NCBI RefSeq assembly: GCF_000286955.2
Contig: NZ_AJYK02000024.1
Location: forward strand, 1-64,000
Reading direction: 5' to 3'
Origin: Vibrio rumoiensis 1S-45
GTDB lineage: Bacteria; Pseudomonadota; Gammaproteobacteria; Enterobacterales; Vibrionaceae
DNA length: 64,000 bases
Below, in pieces: positions 16,998 to 27,755 of this stretch (the first letter of the stretch is position 1; the number at the start of each line of letters is the position of its first letter). The position numbers were made by a program, and so were the translations under genes. The notes under the pieces were generated by a model, which made no database searches, was not told the DNA's origin, and worked only from the letters and a program-made list of their open reading frames with translations.

Positions 16998-17600
16998 ATG
17001 CCAAAAATTGGAATGCCTGACATTAGAAAACCGCAACTTGTAAAAGCCACGATGGCTGTGATTGAAAGAGTCGGTCTGCACAGTGCAAGCATCTCGTTGA
17101 TCAGCAAAGAAGCGGGGGTTTCTACAGGTATTATCAATCACTACTTTGGCGGCAAGCATGGTTTACTCGAAGAAACCATGAGAGCCATTTTGCGAGACCT
17201 TTCTGGCACGGTACAAGCGCAACTCAAGCACTTGCCAAAAGACAATCATCAGTCACGAATTAACGCCATCATCAATGCCAACGTTGAAGGCTTTCAAGCC
17301 GAAAACAAAGTGGCTAAAACTTGGCTGGCATTTTGGTCTTATTCCATGCATGACGTCCAGTTAAAAAGGCTGCAACGCGTGAATGAACAACGTTTGCTTT
17401 CCCATTTAAAAATAGAGTTAAAAGCGCTACTTCCTGTCGAACAAGCCAACTTGGTTGCGCATGGCATCGCTTCATTAATTGACGGTATTTGGCTACGTGG
17501 CACATTAAACCCAGATGGTATTGATGCCGATAAAGCGCGTGAAATTATTAACGATTATCTCGACAAACAACTGACGTTTTACGCCCAATCATCACTTTAA
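16998..17600 (+). CDS. betI: TetR-family choline-responsive repressor BetI
   Basis: From ATG 16998 the protein is 200 residues ([20 protein letters not shown]), the normal length of BetI. An upstream in-frame start at 16956 would run through the operator. The TetR helix-turn-helix is [20 protein letters not shown] followed by [13 protein letters not shown], and the C-terminal half contains the conserved AFWSYSMHD and [14 protein letters not shown] segments. It represses the bet operon until choline binds. It is the first of six co-directional genes; betB starts 24 bp later. Confidence 0.95.
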   Translation: MPKIGMPDIRKPQLVKATMAVIERVGLHSASISLISKEAGVSTGIINHYFGGKHGLLEETMRAILRDLSGTVQAQLKHLPKDNHQSRINAIINANVEGFQAENKVAKTWLAFWSYSMHDVQLKRLQRVNEQRLLSHLKIELKALLPVEQANLVAHGIASLIDGIWLRGTLNPDGIDADKAREIINDYLDKQLTFYAQSSL

Positions 17601-17624
17601 ATTTTCCAATTAATAGGCTTTCAC

Positions 17625-19085
17625 ATGACAACTCAAACACTTTATATCGATGGTCAATTAACCTCTGCAACATCAGGTGAAACCTTCACCAGCTACAACC
17701 CTGCAACGGGTGAAGCCATTGCAGAAATTGGTCAAGCCTCTCAAGGCGACTTAGATAAAGCGATAGCCTCTGCCAAACAAGGTTTTCAAATTTGGTCGAA
17801 AATGAGCGCAGTTGAACGCAGTCGAATTCTTTTAAAAGCAGTTGAAATACTTAGAGTACGAAACGATGAGCTTGCCGCATTAGAAGTGGCAGATACAGGA
17901 AAGCCGCTTCAAGAAGCATTGGAAGTTGATATTGTGACGGGCGCAGATGTCATCGAATACTTCGCAAATCTAGTACCAAGCTTACAAGGCGAGCAACAAC
18001 CGTTAAGTGAAGATCAGTTCTTTTATACACGTCGTGAGCCTCTTGGTATTTGTGCTGGTATTGGTGCATGGAACTATCCGATCCAAATCGCAATGTGGAA
18101 ATCAGCCCCTGCGCTTGCTGCCGGTAATGCCATGATTTTCAAACCATCGGAAGAAACGCCATTGTCGGTACTGAAATTGGCAGAAATCTTTACGGAAGCA
18201 GGCGTTCCGGATGGCGTATTTAATGTGCTTCAAGGCGACTATCGTGTTGGTCAAATGCTTACCGCTCACCCTGAGATAGCAAAAGTTTCTTTCACTGGGG
18301 AGTCTGGTACTGGTAAAGCCGTCATGGGTGACAGCGCCAAAACACTTAAATCCGTCACGATGGAATTAGGTGGGAAATCACCTTTGATTATTTTTGACGA
18401 CGCCAAACTAGACCAAGCGGTTTCTGCGGCTATGGTGGCAAACTTTTATACACAAGGTGAAGTGTGTACCCACGGAACACGCGTCTTTGTTCATGAAGCT
18501 ATGTATGACGATTTCATTACTCAATTAAAAACGCGCACTGAAAAAATGATTGTTGGCGATCCTATGGACATCAACACTCAAGTGGGTGCCCTGATTTCCA
18601 AAGAGCATTTAGGCAAAGTCCTAAACGCAATTGAAGCGGCAAAACAAAGTGGTGCAACATTACTCACCGGTGGCTATCAGGTCACGGATAAAGGTTTAGA
18701 AAAGGGTAACTTTGTCGCGCCAACCATCTTTATCGATTGTGATGACAACATGGCTCATGTTCAACAAGAAATCTTTGGCCCTGTCATGTCTGTGCTTAAG
18801 TTCAATGATGAAGATGAAGTCATCCAACGTGCCAATGCAACCGAGTTTGGCCTTGCTGCCGGTATCTTCACTCAAAATTTATCGCGTGCACACCGCGTTA
18901 TTCATCAGATGCAAGCGGGTATTTGTTGGATCAACACTTGGGGCGACTCCCCTGCTGAAATGCCAGTAGGTGGTTACAAACACTCGGGTATTGGCCGCGA
19001 AAATGGTACTGAAACATTACACCATTACACCCAAACCAAAAGTGTGTTTGTTCACTTAGGCGACTTCGAAAGTCCTTATGCTTAA
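17625..19085 (+). CDS. betB: betaine aldehyde dehydrogenase BetB
   Basis: The 486-residue ALDH oxidises betaine aldehyde to glycine betaine with NAD(P)+. Visible motifs are [20 protein letters not shown] (nucleotide and substrate region), the general base Glu in [10 protein letters not shown], and the catalytic Cys in [12 protein letters not shown], where the family usually has GQVCTNGTRVFV. The C-terminal [18 protein letters not shown] is typical of BetB. It follows betI closely, and a GTCGGTG hairpin separates it from betA. Confidence 0.95.
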   Translation: MTTQTLYIDGQLTSATSGETFTSYNPATGEAIAEIGQASQGDLDKAIASAKQGFQIWSKMSAVERSRILLKAVEILRVRNDELAALEVADTGKPLQEALEVDIVTGADVIEYFANLVPSLQGEQQPLSEDQFFYTRREPLGICAGIGAWNYPIQIAMWKSAPALAAGNAMIFKPSEETPLSVLKLAEIFTEAGVPDGVFNVLQGDYRVGQMLTAHPEIAKVSFTGESGTGKAVMGDSAKTLKSVTMELGGKSPLIIFDDAKLDQAVSAAMVANFYTQGEVCTHGTRVFVHEAMYDDFITQLKTRTEKMIVGDPMDINTQVGALISKEHLGKVLNAIEAAKQSGATLLTGGYQVTDKGLEKGNFVAPTIFIDCDDNMAHVQQEIFGPVMSVLKFNDEDEVIQRANATEFGLAAGIFTQNLSRAHRVIHQMQAGICWINTWGDSPAEMPVGGYKHSGIGRENGTETLHHYTQTKSVFVHLGDFESPYA

Positions 19086-19116
19086 CACGCCTTATCACCT
19101 AGAAATGAATCTATTT

Positions 19117-19138
19117 GTCGGTGCTTAACCTCACCGAC
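19117..19138 (+). terminator. intercistronic hairpin between betB and betA
   Basis: The perfect 7-bp stem GTCGGTG/CACCGAC (19117-19123 with 19132-19138) is followed only by CTTTCT. It may trim or stabilise the operon mRNA rather than end it. Confidence 0.45.
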
Positions 19139-19180
19139 TTTCTAATCGATACTCTCTAACAGAGAGCGGAGACAATTCTT

Positions 19181-20881
19181 ATGCAACAACGCTACGATTA
19201 TATTATCGTCGGCGCGGGTTCGGCCGGCTGTGTACTTGCCGACAGACTCAGCGAATCAGGCGAACATAATGTTCTGCTATTAGAAGCCGGTGGCAGTGAT
19301 AAAAGCATTTTCATTCAAATGCCAACCGCACTTTCATATCCAATGAACAGCGAAAAATACGCTTGGCAATTTGAAAGCAAGAAAGAAGCAGGGCTTGATG
19401 GCCGCCAACTACATTGTCCTCGCGGTAAAGTACTGGGTGGAAGCTCTTCAATTAACGGCATGGTTTATGTACGCGGTCATGCTTGCGATTTCGACCAGTG
19501 GGAGGAGTCTGGCGCTTCAGGTTGGAATTATCAAAACTGTTTACCTTACTTCCGAAAAGCTGAAAGTTGGATGGATGGTAGCAACGGCTACCGAGGTGGC
19601 AACGGCCCAGTAGGTACTTGTAACGGCAATGACATGAAACGTAACCCGTTATACCAAGCTTTTATCGATGCTGGTAAAGAAGCCGGTTACCCAGAAACCG
19701 AGGATTACAACGCTTATCAACAGGAAGGCTTTGGTCCAATGCACATGACGGTCGATGGTGGTGTGCGCGCTTCAACCTCTAATGCTTATTTAAAACGCGC
19801 ACTCAAACGCACAAACCTTACCGTTTTAAAAGGAATCGTTGCACATAAAGTTATTATTAAAGGTAAAACGGCCTGTGGAATTGAATACGAAAAGTCAGGT
19901 AAAGCACACAAGGTTTATGCTGAAAAAGAAGTAATCTCAAGTGCAGGTTCCATTGGTTCAGTGCAATTGCTGCAATTATCAGGTATTGGCGCGCGCGAAA
20001 CGCTCAAAAAAGCCAATGTAGAAGTGAAGCACGAACTTCCAGGTGTTGGGGAAAACCTACAAGATCACCTAGAAGTGTATTTTCAATATGAATGTAAAGA
20101 ACCGATCACACTCAACAGCAAACTGGATTTAGTCAGCAAAGGCTTAATTGGCGCTGAGTGGATTTTAAAACGCACCGGATTAGGGGCAACCAATCATTTT
20201 GAATCGTGTGCCTTTATTCGTTCTCGCAAGGGCTTGAAATGGCCAAATATTCAATACCACTTTTTGCCAGCTGCCATGCGATACGACGGTCAAGCCGCTT
20301 TTGATGGCCATGGATTCCAAGTTCACGTAGGCCCAAACAAACCACAAAGCCGTGGCCGTGTCGCCATAGAATCTAGCGATCCACATGCGAAACCAAGCAT
20401 TCAATTTAACTACATTTCAACCGATCAAGATCGTCAAGATTGGCGTGATTGCATTCGCTTAACTCGTGAGATTTTAGCGCAACCAGCCATGGACACATTC
20501 CGTGGCACAGAAATTCAACCGGGTATTGATATTGAATCGGATAACGCCATTGATCAATGGGTTAAACAAAATGTGGAAAGTGCATACCACCCTTCTTGTA
20601 CCTGCAAAATGGGCGCAAACAATGACCCAATGGCGGTAGTCGATGAAGCGTGTCGCGTACTTGGTATTGAAAACCTACGTGTGGTTGATTCTTCTATTTT
20701 CCCAATTATTCCTAATGGCAACTTGAACGCACCGACCATCATGGTCGCGGAACGTGCTGCCGATATGATTTTAGGTAAACGCCTACTCGAACCCAATGAC
20801 GTGCCGGTATGGATAGCTCCTAACTGGCAAGAAACACAGCGTAATAACGCTCCAATACGAAATTTAACGACTGAAAAATAA
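19181..20881 (+). CDS. betA: choline dehydrogenase BetA
   Basis: This 566-residue GMC-family flavoprotein carries an N-terminal FAD dinucleotide motif [20 protein letters not shown], the GMC signature 1 region [18 protein letters not shown], and the active-site His pair region with [13 protein letters not shown] near residue 465. It oxidises choline to betaine aldehyde and can also act on the aldehyde. Length and motifs match E. coli BetA. It lies in the operon between betB and the choline importer. Confidence 0.95.
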   Translation: MQQRYDYIIVGAGSAGCVLADRLSESGEHNVLLLEAGGSDKSIFIQMPTALSYPMNSEKYAWQFESKKEAGLDGRQLHCPRGKVLGGSSSINGMVYVRGHACDFDQWEESGASGWNYQNCLPYFRKAESWMDGSNGYRGGNGPVGTCNGNDMKRNPLYQAFIDAGKEAGYPETEDYNAYQQEGFGPMHMTVDGGVRASTSNAYLKRALKRTNLTVLKGIVAHKVIIKGKTACGIEYEKSGKAHKVYAEKEVISSAGSIGSVQLLQLSGIGARETLKKANVEVKHELPGVGENLQDHLEVYFQYECKEPITLNSKLDLVSKGLIGAEWILKRTGLGATNHFESCAFIRSRKGLKWPNIQYHFLPAAMRYDGQAAFDGHGFQVHVGPNKPQSRGRVAIESSDPHAKPSIQFNYISTDQDRQDWRDCIRLTREILAQPAMDTFRGTEIQPGIDIESDNAIDQWVKQNVESAYHPSCTCKMGANNDPMAVVDEACRVLGIENLRVVDSSIFPIIPNGNLNAPTIMVAERAADMILGKRLLEPNDVPVWIAPNWQETQRNNAPIRNLTTEK

Positions 20882-20911
20882 AAAGTAAGTTACTCATCAT
20901 AAGGATTGATT

Positions 20912-21850
20912 ATGTTACTGAAAAATAAAACATTAATAACTCTAGGCTTTACTTCATTAGCTGCTTTTAATGCTCAAGCTGCCAATCAATGTGAAACTGT
21001 CCGCTTCTCAGACGTAGGTTGGACCGACATTACCGCAACAACTGCGGTGACCTCTGAGTTATTGAAAGGCATGGGTTACCAAACCGAAACTGAATTGTTG
21101 TCGGTTCCTGTTACTTACTCCTCGATGGCCAATAACGATATTGATGTATTCCTTGGTAACTGGATGCCAACCATGGAAAACGATATTAAAAAATACCGTG
21201 AAGCTGGCACAGTAGAAAGCGTTCGTGCCAACCTTGAAGGTGCAAAATATACCCTTGCTGTTCCTAAATACGTTTATGACGCGGGTGTGAAAACCTTTGC
21301 AGATATCGCTAAAAATGCCGACAAATTTAACGACCGCATCTACGGTATTGAGCCCGGTAATGATGGTAACCGCTTACTGCAAAGCATGATCGATGACAAC
21401 GCTTTCGATTTAAAAGGCTTCCGTTTAGTGGAATCGAGCGAAGCTGGCATGGTGTCACAAGTTACACGTGCTGTACGTCGTAACCAATGGATCGTTTACT
21501 TGGGTTGGGCACCTCACCCAATGAACAGCAAAGTAGAGATGGAATATCTGGACGGTGGCGATGACTACTTTGGCCCTAACTATGGCGGTGCAAGCGTTCA
21601 TACTAACGTTCGTCAAGGTTACTTAGCGCAATGTCCAAATGTCGGTAGTTTATTAAAAGATCTGCAATTTATTCTTGAGATGGAAAACCAGATCATGAAT
21701 TCCATTTTGAACGAAAATCAGAAACCAGCTATCGCAGCTCGTGAATGGTTAGCAAAAAATCCTGAGCAAGTTAAAACTTGGCTGAAAAATGTCAAAACCT
21801 TAGATGGTAAGCCTGCAGCTCCTGCGGTGATTCAATATCTAACCATGTAA
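20912..21850 (+). CDS. choX: choline/betaine ABC transporter substrate-binding protein
   Basis: Starting at ATG 20912 (after AAGGA at 20901-20905) the protein has 312 residues and a signal peptide ending NAQAANQ. The body is an OpuAC/ProX-type type II binding protein; the motifs RFSDVGWTDITATTAVTSEL, FLGNWMPTM and QWIVYLGWAPHPMN supply the aromatic residues that cage quaternary amines. The ChoX-like N-terminus and the operon with betIBA point to choline as main ligand. In other Vibrio species this gene is called proX, so the symbol is a matter of usage. Confidence 0.9.
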   Translation: MLLKNKTLITLGFTSLAAFNAQAANQCETVRFSDVGWTDITATTAVTSELLKGMGYQTETELLSVPVTYSSMANNDIDVFLGNWMPTMENDIKKYREAGTVESVRANLEGAKYTLAVPKYVYDAGVKTFADIAKNADKFNDRIYGIEPGNDGNRLLQSMIDDNAFDLKGFRLVESSEAGMVSQVTRAVRRNQWIVYLGWAPHPMNSKVEMEYLDGGDDYFGPNYGGASVHTNVRQGYLAQCPNVGSLLKDLQFILEMENQIMNSILNENQKPAIAAREWLAKNPEQVKTWLKNVKTLDGKPAAPAVIQYLTM

Positions 21851-21904
21851 TCCCAGAGGATCAGCCATGCGGGCCTCTGAAAATTCTCAACACAAGTAAT
21901 AGGA

Positions 21905-21926
21905 CTGGCGGGTATAAGCTCGCCAG
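21905..21926 (+). terminator. intercistronic hairpin between choX and choW
   Basis: The stem CTGGCG/CGCCAG (21905-21910 with 21921-21926) has no T tract. Such hairpins after binding-protein genes often raise the level of that message over the downstream permease and ATPase. Confidence 0.5.
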
Positions 21927-21939
21927 ATAAGGCAATACA

Positions 21940-22785
21940 TTGAACTTTATAACGGATCATAAAATCCCACTCGGACATTGGATGGAAATTGTTGTTGATT
22001 GGCTCACGGTGAATGCTGCCAGTCTCTTCGATGCTATTTCCATTTTCCTTGAAACCATCATCACCTGTTTAGTGGATGTTTTTCAATGGATGCCACCAGC
22101 GGCTCCAATCGCTATTACCGCCGCATTAGCTTGGTATTTACACCGTAAATTATCCTTGGTGATATTCATCATTGCAGCATTACTGCTCATTTTAAACTTA
22201 GGGTATTGGCAAGAAATGCTGGAAACCTTTGTTCTCGTCTTTGCGGCGACAACGATTTCCGTATTAATTGGCGTTCCTCTTGGGATCATGGCGGCACACC
22301 GTCCTTGGTTATATACCGTGATGCGCCCTATTTTAGATTTGATGCAAACCGTACCTACGTTTGTTTATTTAATCCCAACCTTAGTTTTATTTGGCTTAGG
22401 TATTGTTCCAGGCCTAATTTCAACCATTATTTTCGCCATTGCTGCGCCCATCCGTTTAACCTATTTGGGTATTATTAAAGTGCCTGAAGAACTCGTAGAA
22501 GCAGGTAAAGCCTTTGGTGCAAGCCGTATGAAATTGCTGTTTAAAGTTGAACTACCTGCCGCGCTACCAAGCATTATGGCAGGAGTAACCCAGTGTATTA
22601 TGTTGTCATTATCCATGGTGGTTGTCGCAGCATTGGTTGGCGCCGATGGTCTCGGTAAACCAGTTATCCGAGCATTGAATACCGTGAACATTTCTCAAGG
22701 TTTTGAAGCAGGTTTAGCGATTGTATTAGTCGCCATCATTTTGGATCGCCTATGTAAAACACCTAACCAAGCCAAGGAGGGATAA
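21940..22785 (+). CDS. choW: choline/betaine ABC permease
   Basis: The 281-residue permease of the ProW/OpuAB class has about six transmembrane helices; the EAA-type loop is EELVEAGKAFGASRMKLLFK. The start is taken as TTG 21940 because MNFITDHKIPLGHWME agrees with the expected N-terminus of this family. The ATG at 21982 (MEIVVDWL) is an alternative that would shorten it by 14 residues. It ends 2 bp before choV. Confidence 0.88.
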   Translation: MNFITDHKIPLGHWMEIVVDWLTVNAASLFDAISIFLETIITCLVDVFQWMPPAAPIAITAALAWYLHRKLSLVIFIIAALLLILNLGYWQEMLETFVLVFAATTISVLIGVPLGIMAAHRPWLYTVMRPILDLMQTVPTFVYLIPTLVLFGLGIVPGLISTIIFAIAAPIRLTYLGIIKVPEELVEAGKAFGASRMKLLFKVELPAALPSIMAGVTQCIMLSLSMVVVAALVGADGLGKPVIRALNTVNISQGFEAGLAIVLVAIILDRLCKTPNQAKEG

Positions 22786-22787
22786 TC

Positions 22788-24026
22788 ATGAACTCAATTA
22801 ACATTAAAAATCTTGATGTGGTATTTGGTAATAACCCAATTCAAGCACTCGACTTACTCGATCAAGGGCAATCACGCCAAGATATTATTGACCAAACTAG
22901 CCAAGTAGTTGGTGTAGATGATGTCAGTATCAGCGTAAAAGAAGGCGAGATCTGCGTATTAATGGGCCTTTCAGGTTCAGGAAAATCGAGTTTATTACGT
23001 GCAGTAAATGGCCTCAACCCTATCTCTCGTGGCTCATTAGAAATTAAAGATGGTGACAGCCATGTTGACCTAGCCAACTGTGATAAAGCGACCTTACGCC
23101 ATTTGCGTACTCATCGCGTATCAATGGTGTTTCAAAAATTCGCTTTAATGCCGTGGTTAAGCGTATTGGACAACGTCGCTTTTGGCCTTGAAATGAAAGG
23201 CATGGGCAAGACAGAGAGACGTAAAAAAGCGCGTGAACAGATTGAAATGGTCGGACTAGCAGAGTGGGCAGATAAGCTCCCACATGAACTGTCAGGCGGC
23301 ATGCAGCAACGTGTTGGCCTAGCCCGCGCCTTTGCAATGGATACCGATATCTTGTTGATGGATGAACCTTTTTCCGCGCTTGATCCCTTGATCCGTGCTC
23401 AGCTTCAAGATGAGTTACTCGAGCTGCAAACGAAGCTCAATAAAACCATTTTGTTTGTGAGTCATGATTTGGATGAAGCGTTAAAAATTGGTAATAATAT
23501 TGCCATCATGGAATCAGGACGTTTAATTCAACACGGCACACCAGAAGAAATCGTGCTGGCACCTAAAACACAATACGTGAAAGATTTTGTTGCCCACACT
23601 AATCCATTGAATGTGCTTAAAGGCAGTTCATTAATGATGCCAGTGAGTGATTTGGAATTTTCAGATAATGAAATCCAGATTTGCCCACATTCGAATATTC
23701 GCTTGAAAAAAACCAGTGCTTCACTTTCGATGGAGTCACTTCAAATGATCAGTGAGAAACCACTGACATTAGTGAACTGGCAACCCTCTAGCATGTCGCT
23801 TGAAGATATTGATGACAGCATGTTAATTACTGCCAACCCAGAAATCAGTATGCGTGATGCCATTGAGCTAAAAAACCGCACGGCTCACCCTGTCCTTATG
23901 GTCGACAATAATCACCTTGTCGGAATGTTAAGTGACAGTGAATTCTACAATGCTTTATTAGGTAATTATCAAGCGTTAGAACAAGCATCAGATGAAACAA
24001 TAGAGCCAAAACCGAACGCTGCCTAA
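22788..24026 (+). CDS. choV: choline/betaine ABC ATPase with CBS-like C-terminus
   Basis: This 412-residue ATPase of the ProV/OpuAA type has Walker A GLSGSGKSS, signature LSGGMQQR, Walker B ILLMDEPFSALDPL and H-loop VSHDLDEA. The C-terminal 130 residues carry a partial CBS-like regulatory region (PEISMRDAIELKNRTAHPVL then MVDNNHLVGMLSDSEFYNAL), which in OpuA senses ionic strength. It is the last gene of the operon and is followed by a terminator. Confidence 0.92.
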   Translation: MNSINIKNLDVVFGNNPIQALDLLDQGQSRQDIIDQTSQVVGVDDVSISVKEGEICVLMGLSGSGKSSLLRAVNGLNPISRGSLEIKDGDSHVDLANCDKATLRHLRTHRVSMVFQKFALMPWLSVLDNVAFGLEMKGMGKTERRKKAREQIEMVGLAEWADKLPHELSGGMQQRVGLARAFAMDTDILLMDEPFSALDPLIRAQLQDELLELQTKLNKTILFVSHDLDEALKIGNNIAIMESGRLIQHGTPEEIVLAPKTQYVKDFVAHTNPLNVLKGSSLMMPVSDLEFSDNEIQICPHSNIRLKKTSASLSMESLQMISEKPLTLVNWQPSSMSLEDIDDSMLITANPEISMRDAIELKNRTAHPVLMVDNNHLVGMLSDSEFYNALLGNYQALEQASDETIEPKPNAA

Positions 24027-24063
24027 TAGCTTCAAGTCATTAAAGTATAAATTTTATGTTTAA

Positions 24064-24092
24064 GTCTCCCTCATCAGTGGGAGGCTTTTTTT
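24064..24092 (+). terminator. terminator of the bet-cho operon
   Basis: A GTCTCCC/GGGAGGC stem around an 8-base loop is followed by TTTTTTT at about 24086-24092. Confidence 0.85.
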
Positions 24093-24243
24093 ATGCTAAC
24101 GTTCAAATACACACTTCCATCCATGTTAATTCTACTTAAAAGCAATTAAACGCAAAAATTAACATCACGATCAAAAAAATCAGGTCAATATAAGCTATTA
24201 TTTCTTCAGAAATTATCCTTTAACATACAGGAATCACTGAACA

Positions 24244-25443
24244 ATGCGTTTATCTCCTTTGGTTTACGGTGGGCTTATACTCACTAGCTTTCAAAGTATT
24301 GCCGGCGGTATTTATTTAAATGAAATCGGCACAGATGATGTGGGTTTAAGCGCCGCAGGGGTTGCCGCTCGCGCCCAAGATCCATCCGTTATGTATATGA
24401 ACCCAGCAGGTCTCTCTCGCTTAGATGGCCGACATGCCACCGTGGCAGGTGAAGCCATTTATGGAAATGCGAATTATGATTTAGACGCACCGGGTGCCGG
24501 TGACACCGGTAATGCGATTGGCTTTGTACCTTCTGCTTCAGCTTTTTATAGCCAACAAATTAATGACCAATGGACTGTCGGACTCGGATTTTACGGCATG
24601 TTTGGCCTAGGTTTAGATTTTGGCAACTGGGCTGGAAGCAATGCGATACAAAGCGTTGACATGAAAGGGCTAACCTTACAACCAACTGCATCATACCGCC
24701 TCAACGATCAGTGGTCATTTGGTGCAGGTCTTGGGATTAATTACGGCATACTCAAAGTTGAACGTGCTGGTGAATCGGTTGATGATTCCGATGTCGCCTT
24801 AAATTACCACCTAGGTGTGTTGTATGAACTGGATAAAAACACCCGATTTGGTGTCGGATATACCAGTGAAACCAACTACGATTACGACATTAAAACCAAT
24901 GTAACGGTACCAGTCCAACAAGGCCCTATTACTGTTAATGTCGATGCTGCTTTACCTTTATCGGGTACTGCCAACGCTCCACAACAACTTATTGCCAGTG
25001 CTTTCCACCAACTGAATGCCACTTGGGCGATCATGGGTAATTTAGGTTGGCAAGATTGGAGTAAATATGGCGATGCAGACCTAACCGTAGCAAGTCAGAT
25101 AGGTGTCCCATCTAAAGACAGGCTTCAAGACACCTACAGTTTTGCGTTTGGGGTTCAGCACCAATATTCAGATAAGTTAACGTTAAACTCTGGGATTGGC
25201 TACGATACCAGTGTATACAAATCACAAGGTGACACCTCATTAACCATGCCTTCTGGCGGTGCACTAATGCTTGGTGTCGGTATGAAATACAAGTTAGAAG
25301 GCGGTCAATCCTTTGGTGTTGCGGTGCAATACATGGATCTTGAATCGTCCAGTGTTGAAGACGGCAGCCTTGGTTTAGGAGGAACATACCACGATCCTTC
25401 CATCTGGTTCTTAGCCTTTAACTACAACTGGGATAATTTCTAA
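24244..25443 (+). CDS. FadL/OmpP1-family outer-membrane transport protein
   Basis: The 399-residue protein has a signal peptide (to about residue 20), the FadL N-terminal hatch motif GLSAAGVAARAQDPSVMYMN followed by PAGLSRLDGRH, and repeated amphipathic strands ending in LAFNYNWDNF with a terminal aromatic, a 14-strand barrel signature. Family members move long-chain fatty acids or other hydrophobic compounds across the outer membrane. GGAATC lies upstream of ATG 24244. It is convergent with the XRE gene and stands alone. Confidence 0.88.
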   Translation: MRLSPLVYGGLILTSFQSIAGGIYLNEIGTDDVGLSAAGVAARAQDPSVMYMNPAGLSRLDGRHATVAGEAIYGNANYDLDAPGAGDTGNAIGFVPSASAFYSQQINDQWTVGLGFYGMFGLGLDFGNWAGSNAIQSVDMKGLTLQPTASYRLNDQWSFGAGLGINYGILKVERAGESVDDSDVALNYHLGVLYELDKNTRFGVGYTSETNYDYDIKTNVTVPVQQGPITVNVDAALPLSGTANAPQQLIASAFHQLNATWAIMGNLGWQDWSKYGDADLTVASQIGVPSKDRLQDTYSFAFGVQHQYSDKLTLNSGIGYDTSVYKSQGDTSLTMPSGGALMLGVGMKYKLEGGQSFGVAVQYMDLESSSVEDGSLGLGGTYHDPSIWFLAFNYNWDNF

Positions 25444-25453
25444 TCTCATGTCA

Positions 25454-25480
25454 TTGGTCGCCATGCTCTATGGCGGCCAA
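25454..25480. terminator. shared hairpin between convergent genes
   Basis: TTGGTCGCCAT (25454-25464) pairs with ATGGCGGCCAA (25470-25480) through one wobble position. There is no clear T tract, so it is a modest terminator at best. Confidence 0.5.
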
Positions 25481-25494
25481 CCTCTTCTTATCGA

Positions 25495-25917
25495 TCACTT
25501 CTCGGTTGATTTACTTGTGTTTAACTTTGCCACTTTACAGCAATAATCAATGATCACTTGGTTACCATCCACTTGAACATTTTGAATATCACCGTCAATG
25601 ATAATTCGATTTTGTAAATACACCACAGCATTATCTGGCGAGACTTGTCGTTTTAATGACGGTAAAATGGTGTGCGGCTCAATATCCAACTGTTGAAAAA
25701 ATCGAGTGACGAAACTCGTCGTCAATTGCCCTTTTCCACGGATCATTTCAGAGAATTCAACAATCCCAACGCCTAAGCGTTTAGCCATATCCATTTGCGT
25801 TAAATGACGCTTCGCTTTTTGTGACATCCACAGGTTATATAGTACTTCTCGGTCTTGTTCAGTAAATTCCATCTCTTCCATCCATTCATCAGAATAATCT
25901 TGCGTCCAAAATGACAA
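25495..25917 (-). CDS. XRE-like helix-turn-helix protein
   Basis: The 140-residue protein has a very acidic N-terminus (DEWMEEMEFTEQDRE) and an XRE-type helix-turn-helix at about residues 30-85 (LTQMDMAKRLGVGIVEFSEM, then IRGKGQLTTSFVTRFFQQLD). The C-terminal 50 residues are beta-rich (NRIIIDGDIQNVQVDGNQVI) and of unknown role. It probably regulates transcription. The target is not evident; the neighbouring fadL-like gene is convergent and the next minus-strand gene is separated by a terminator. Confidence 0.7.
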   Translation of the reverse strand: MSFWTQDYSDEWMEEMEFTEQDREVLYNLWMSQKAKRHLTQMDMAKRLGVGIVEFSEMIRGKGQLTTSFVTRFFQQLDIEPHTILPSLKRQVSPDNAVVYLQNRIIIDGDIQNVQVDGNQVIIDYCCKVAKLNTSKSTEK

Positions 25918-25971
25918 AGTATTGTGAATATCTTGTCATTCAAACGTCAGGTTTTGTTCAGAGAATTTAAA

Positions 25972-26009
25972 AAAACAAAAAACGGCCAGTAATAAAACAA
26001 TACTGGCCG
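25972..26009 (-). terminator. terminator of the DUF1097 gene
   Basis: The perfect 9-bp stem CGGCCAGTA/TACTGGCCG (25983-25991 with 26001-26009) is followed on the minus strand by a T-rich run (the A-rich 25972-25982). Confidence 0.85.
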
Positions 26010-26040
26010 CTTAAGAAAGAATAATATTAAATTTAAGGTG

Positions 26041-26520
26041 TCACAGTGTGGTTTGTGGCAACGCGCCCTTCGACTGGCTTCTTGCTTGTAGCCATACACC
26101 ACTGGCTTTCATTAAATAACCGAAAACACCACCAATTAATAAAGACGGGATCACTAATTGCCAATTTCCACTGGCCGCAAACGTGGCGCACGCACCAATA
26201 AAAGTCCCCGGAATAAAACTCAGCCATTGTTTTTTAGCTTGAATACACATAAAAAAGGACACCATTGCCGTTAACACATAACCAATTATTTCATTGCCAA
26301 ACCATTGAGAACCATAAATGATCACTAACGCCCAACCTACCCCTGCTAAGTTAGTTAGCAGACTGATTCCAAGCCCTTTAACCCCTTGAGTGGGCGATGC
26401 AAAATAACTGGTGCAGCCTAGAAAGCCAGCCCAAGATAATAAGCCTAAAGACACTGCAACCCAGCCCCAAATGCCGGAAAGCAAGCCAGTGGTAAGAGAA
26501 ATCGCCAGAAGTGTGGACAT
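26041..26520 (-). CDS. DUF1097 inner-membrane protein
   Basis: From ATG 26520, with GAGG about 10 bases upstream, the protein is 159 residues with five or six hydrophobic helices and ends in a basic tail. An open frame extends 43 codons upstream, but its residues are atypical and the internal Met has the ribosome-binding site. Segments such as GIWGWVAVSLGLLSWAGFLG and GTFIGACATFAASGNW match the DUF1097 (YcdZ-like) membrane proteins as I recall them. Function unknown. Confidence 0.75.
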   Translation of the reverse strand: MSTLLAISLTTGLLSGIWGWVAVSLGLLSWAGFLGCTSYFASPTQGVKGLGISLLTNLAGVGWALVIIYGSQWFGNEIIGYVLTAMVSFFMCIQAKKQWLSFIPGTFIGACATFAASGNWQLVIPSLLIGGVFGYLMKASGVWLQARSQSKGALPQTTL

Positions 26521-26748
26521 AATAAAGCCTCGCCGCAGTTGATTGCACTTACAAGCAATCAACTGATAGAAATCAAGCAAGGATACTAAAAGGAAAAGAC
26601 GAAAAAATAGCAGGCTTAGATCACAAAAAATTTGAAATAAATATTCCAATTACACCAAAATGATAACGCAAGCGATTAACTTAATTCCTAGATAGATCTG
26701 ATAGTGCAGAGGTAAGAAGCTTGGTTCATCGTGAATATTTACTGGAAC

Positions 26749-27618
26749 CTATTTTCGCCTTTCCCATTGGGTAATAAACACTATCGATGCCATCATGATC
26801 GCCGCGCCAATCCATAAATTACCGGTTGGTATCCAACCAAAGACTACCCAACCTAAAAAAACGTTAAATGGCAATTTGGCAAGATCAAAAGGTTGCACAA
26901 ACGAAGCATCAGCAACGGCATAGGCTTTTACTATCGCCCATTGCGCGAGAGCCGTCATGATCCCAGCCCCAATCAGCAGTATCCAAACTGTCCAACCAGT
27001 TGGTGTGGACCATTCTGGCAGCGCCAAAAACAAGTTAAATGGCGTTAATAATAATAGTAAATACACCACCATGGTCGAAGGTGAGTCATTTACCGACATC
27101 TTCTTCACCATTAAGGAATAACACGCCCAAAAGAAGGCTGCGCCAACAGGCAGTAAGGTTGCCCAACTAAAAGCATCCGACCACGGCTCTAAAATGATCA
27201 TCGCACCACCAAAACCGGCTAAGGTTGCCATCCAACGGGCCCAACCGACGTTTTCTTTTAATAGAAGGCCAGAACCTACAGTGGCGAATAAAGGTGAAGT
27301 CATGAGTAATGCAATACCCTGCCAAATCGGTACAGGGTACGCTAGCGCCCAGAACCAAAGCTGAATGCCGATTACCGATAAAAAGACTCGGAAAGCATGC
27401 CACCAAAAATGTTGGGTATGCAAAGACTTACGAATGCCAAGCGTTTTTAAATACGGCAGAATTGCCACCAGCGCAATGGCGTATTGAAGCAAAGCCACAG
27501 TGGTAGAGGGGATGGAAAAGGTAATACTAATGTATTGCGCAATACTATTTACAACCGCAAAAGACAAACCTGCAATCAGCATCCACGATGCACCCAAAAC
27601 GGGTGAATGGTTGGGCAT
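26749..27618 (-). CDS. EamA/DMT-family transporter
   Basis: The protein has 289 residues from ATG 27618 (MPNHSPVLGASWMLIAGLSF), ten hydrophobic helices and two EamA repeats (about 8-140 and 150-285). Motifs include WWHAFRVFLSVIGIQLWFWA and QPFDLAKLPFNVFLGW. Family members export amino acids, nucleobases and similar metabolites; the substrate is not predictable. Upstream in-frame starts at 27633 and 27687 would add 5 and 23 residues. It is a single-gene unit. Confidence 0.82.
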   Translation of the reverse strand: MPNHSPVLGASWMLIAGLSFAVVNSIAQYISITFSIPSTTVALLQYAIALVAILPYLKTLGIRKSLHTQHFWWHAFRVFLSVIGIQLWFWALAYPVPIWQGIALLMTSPLFATVGSGLLLKENVGWARWMATLAGFGGAMIILEPWSDAFSWATLLPVGAAFFWACYSLMVKKMSVNDSPSTMVVYLLLLLTPFNLFLALPEWSTPTGWTVWILLIGAGIMTALAQWAIVKAYAVADASFVQPFDLAKLPFNVFLGWVVFGWIPTGNLWIGAAIMMASIVFITQWERRK

Positions 27619-27755
27619 AGTCAAACATCTCATTAACAAAAAAGTATGCCGATGATAAAGGCTGAGGAATAGGATTGCTATACCCAAAATAGAAACCGCC
27701 TATTGCTTGCACGGTTTCTATTTTAACTTGATGTATCGAATAACACTTGAATCAG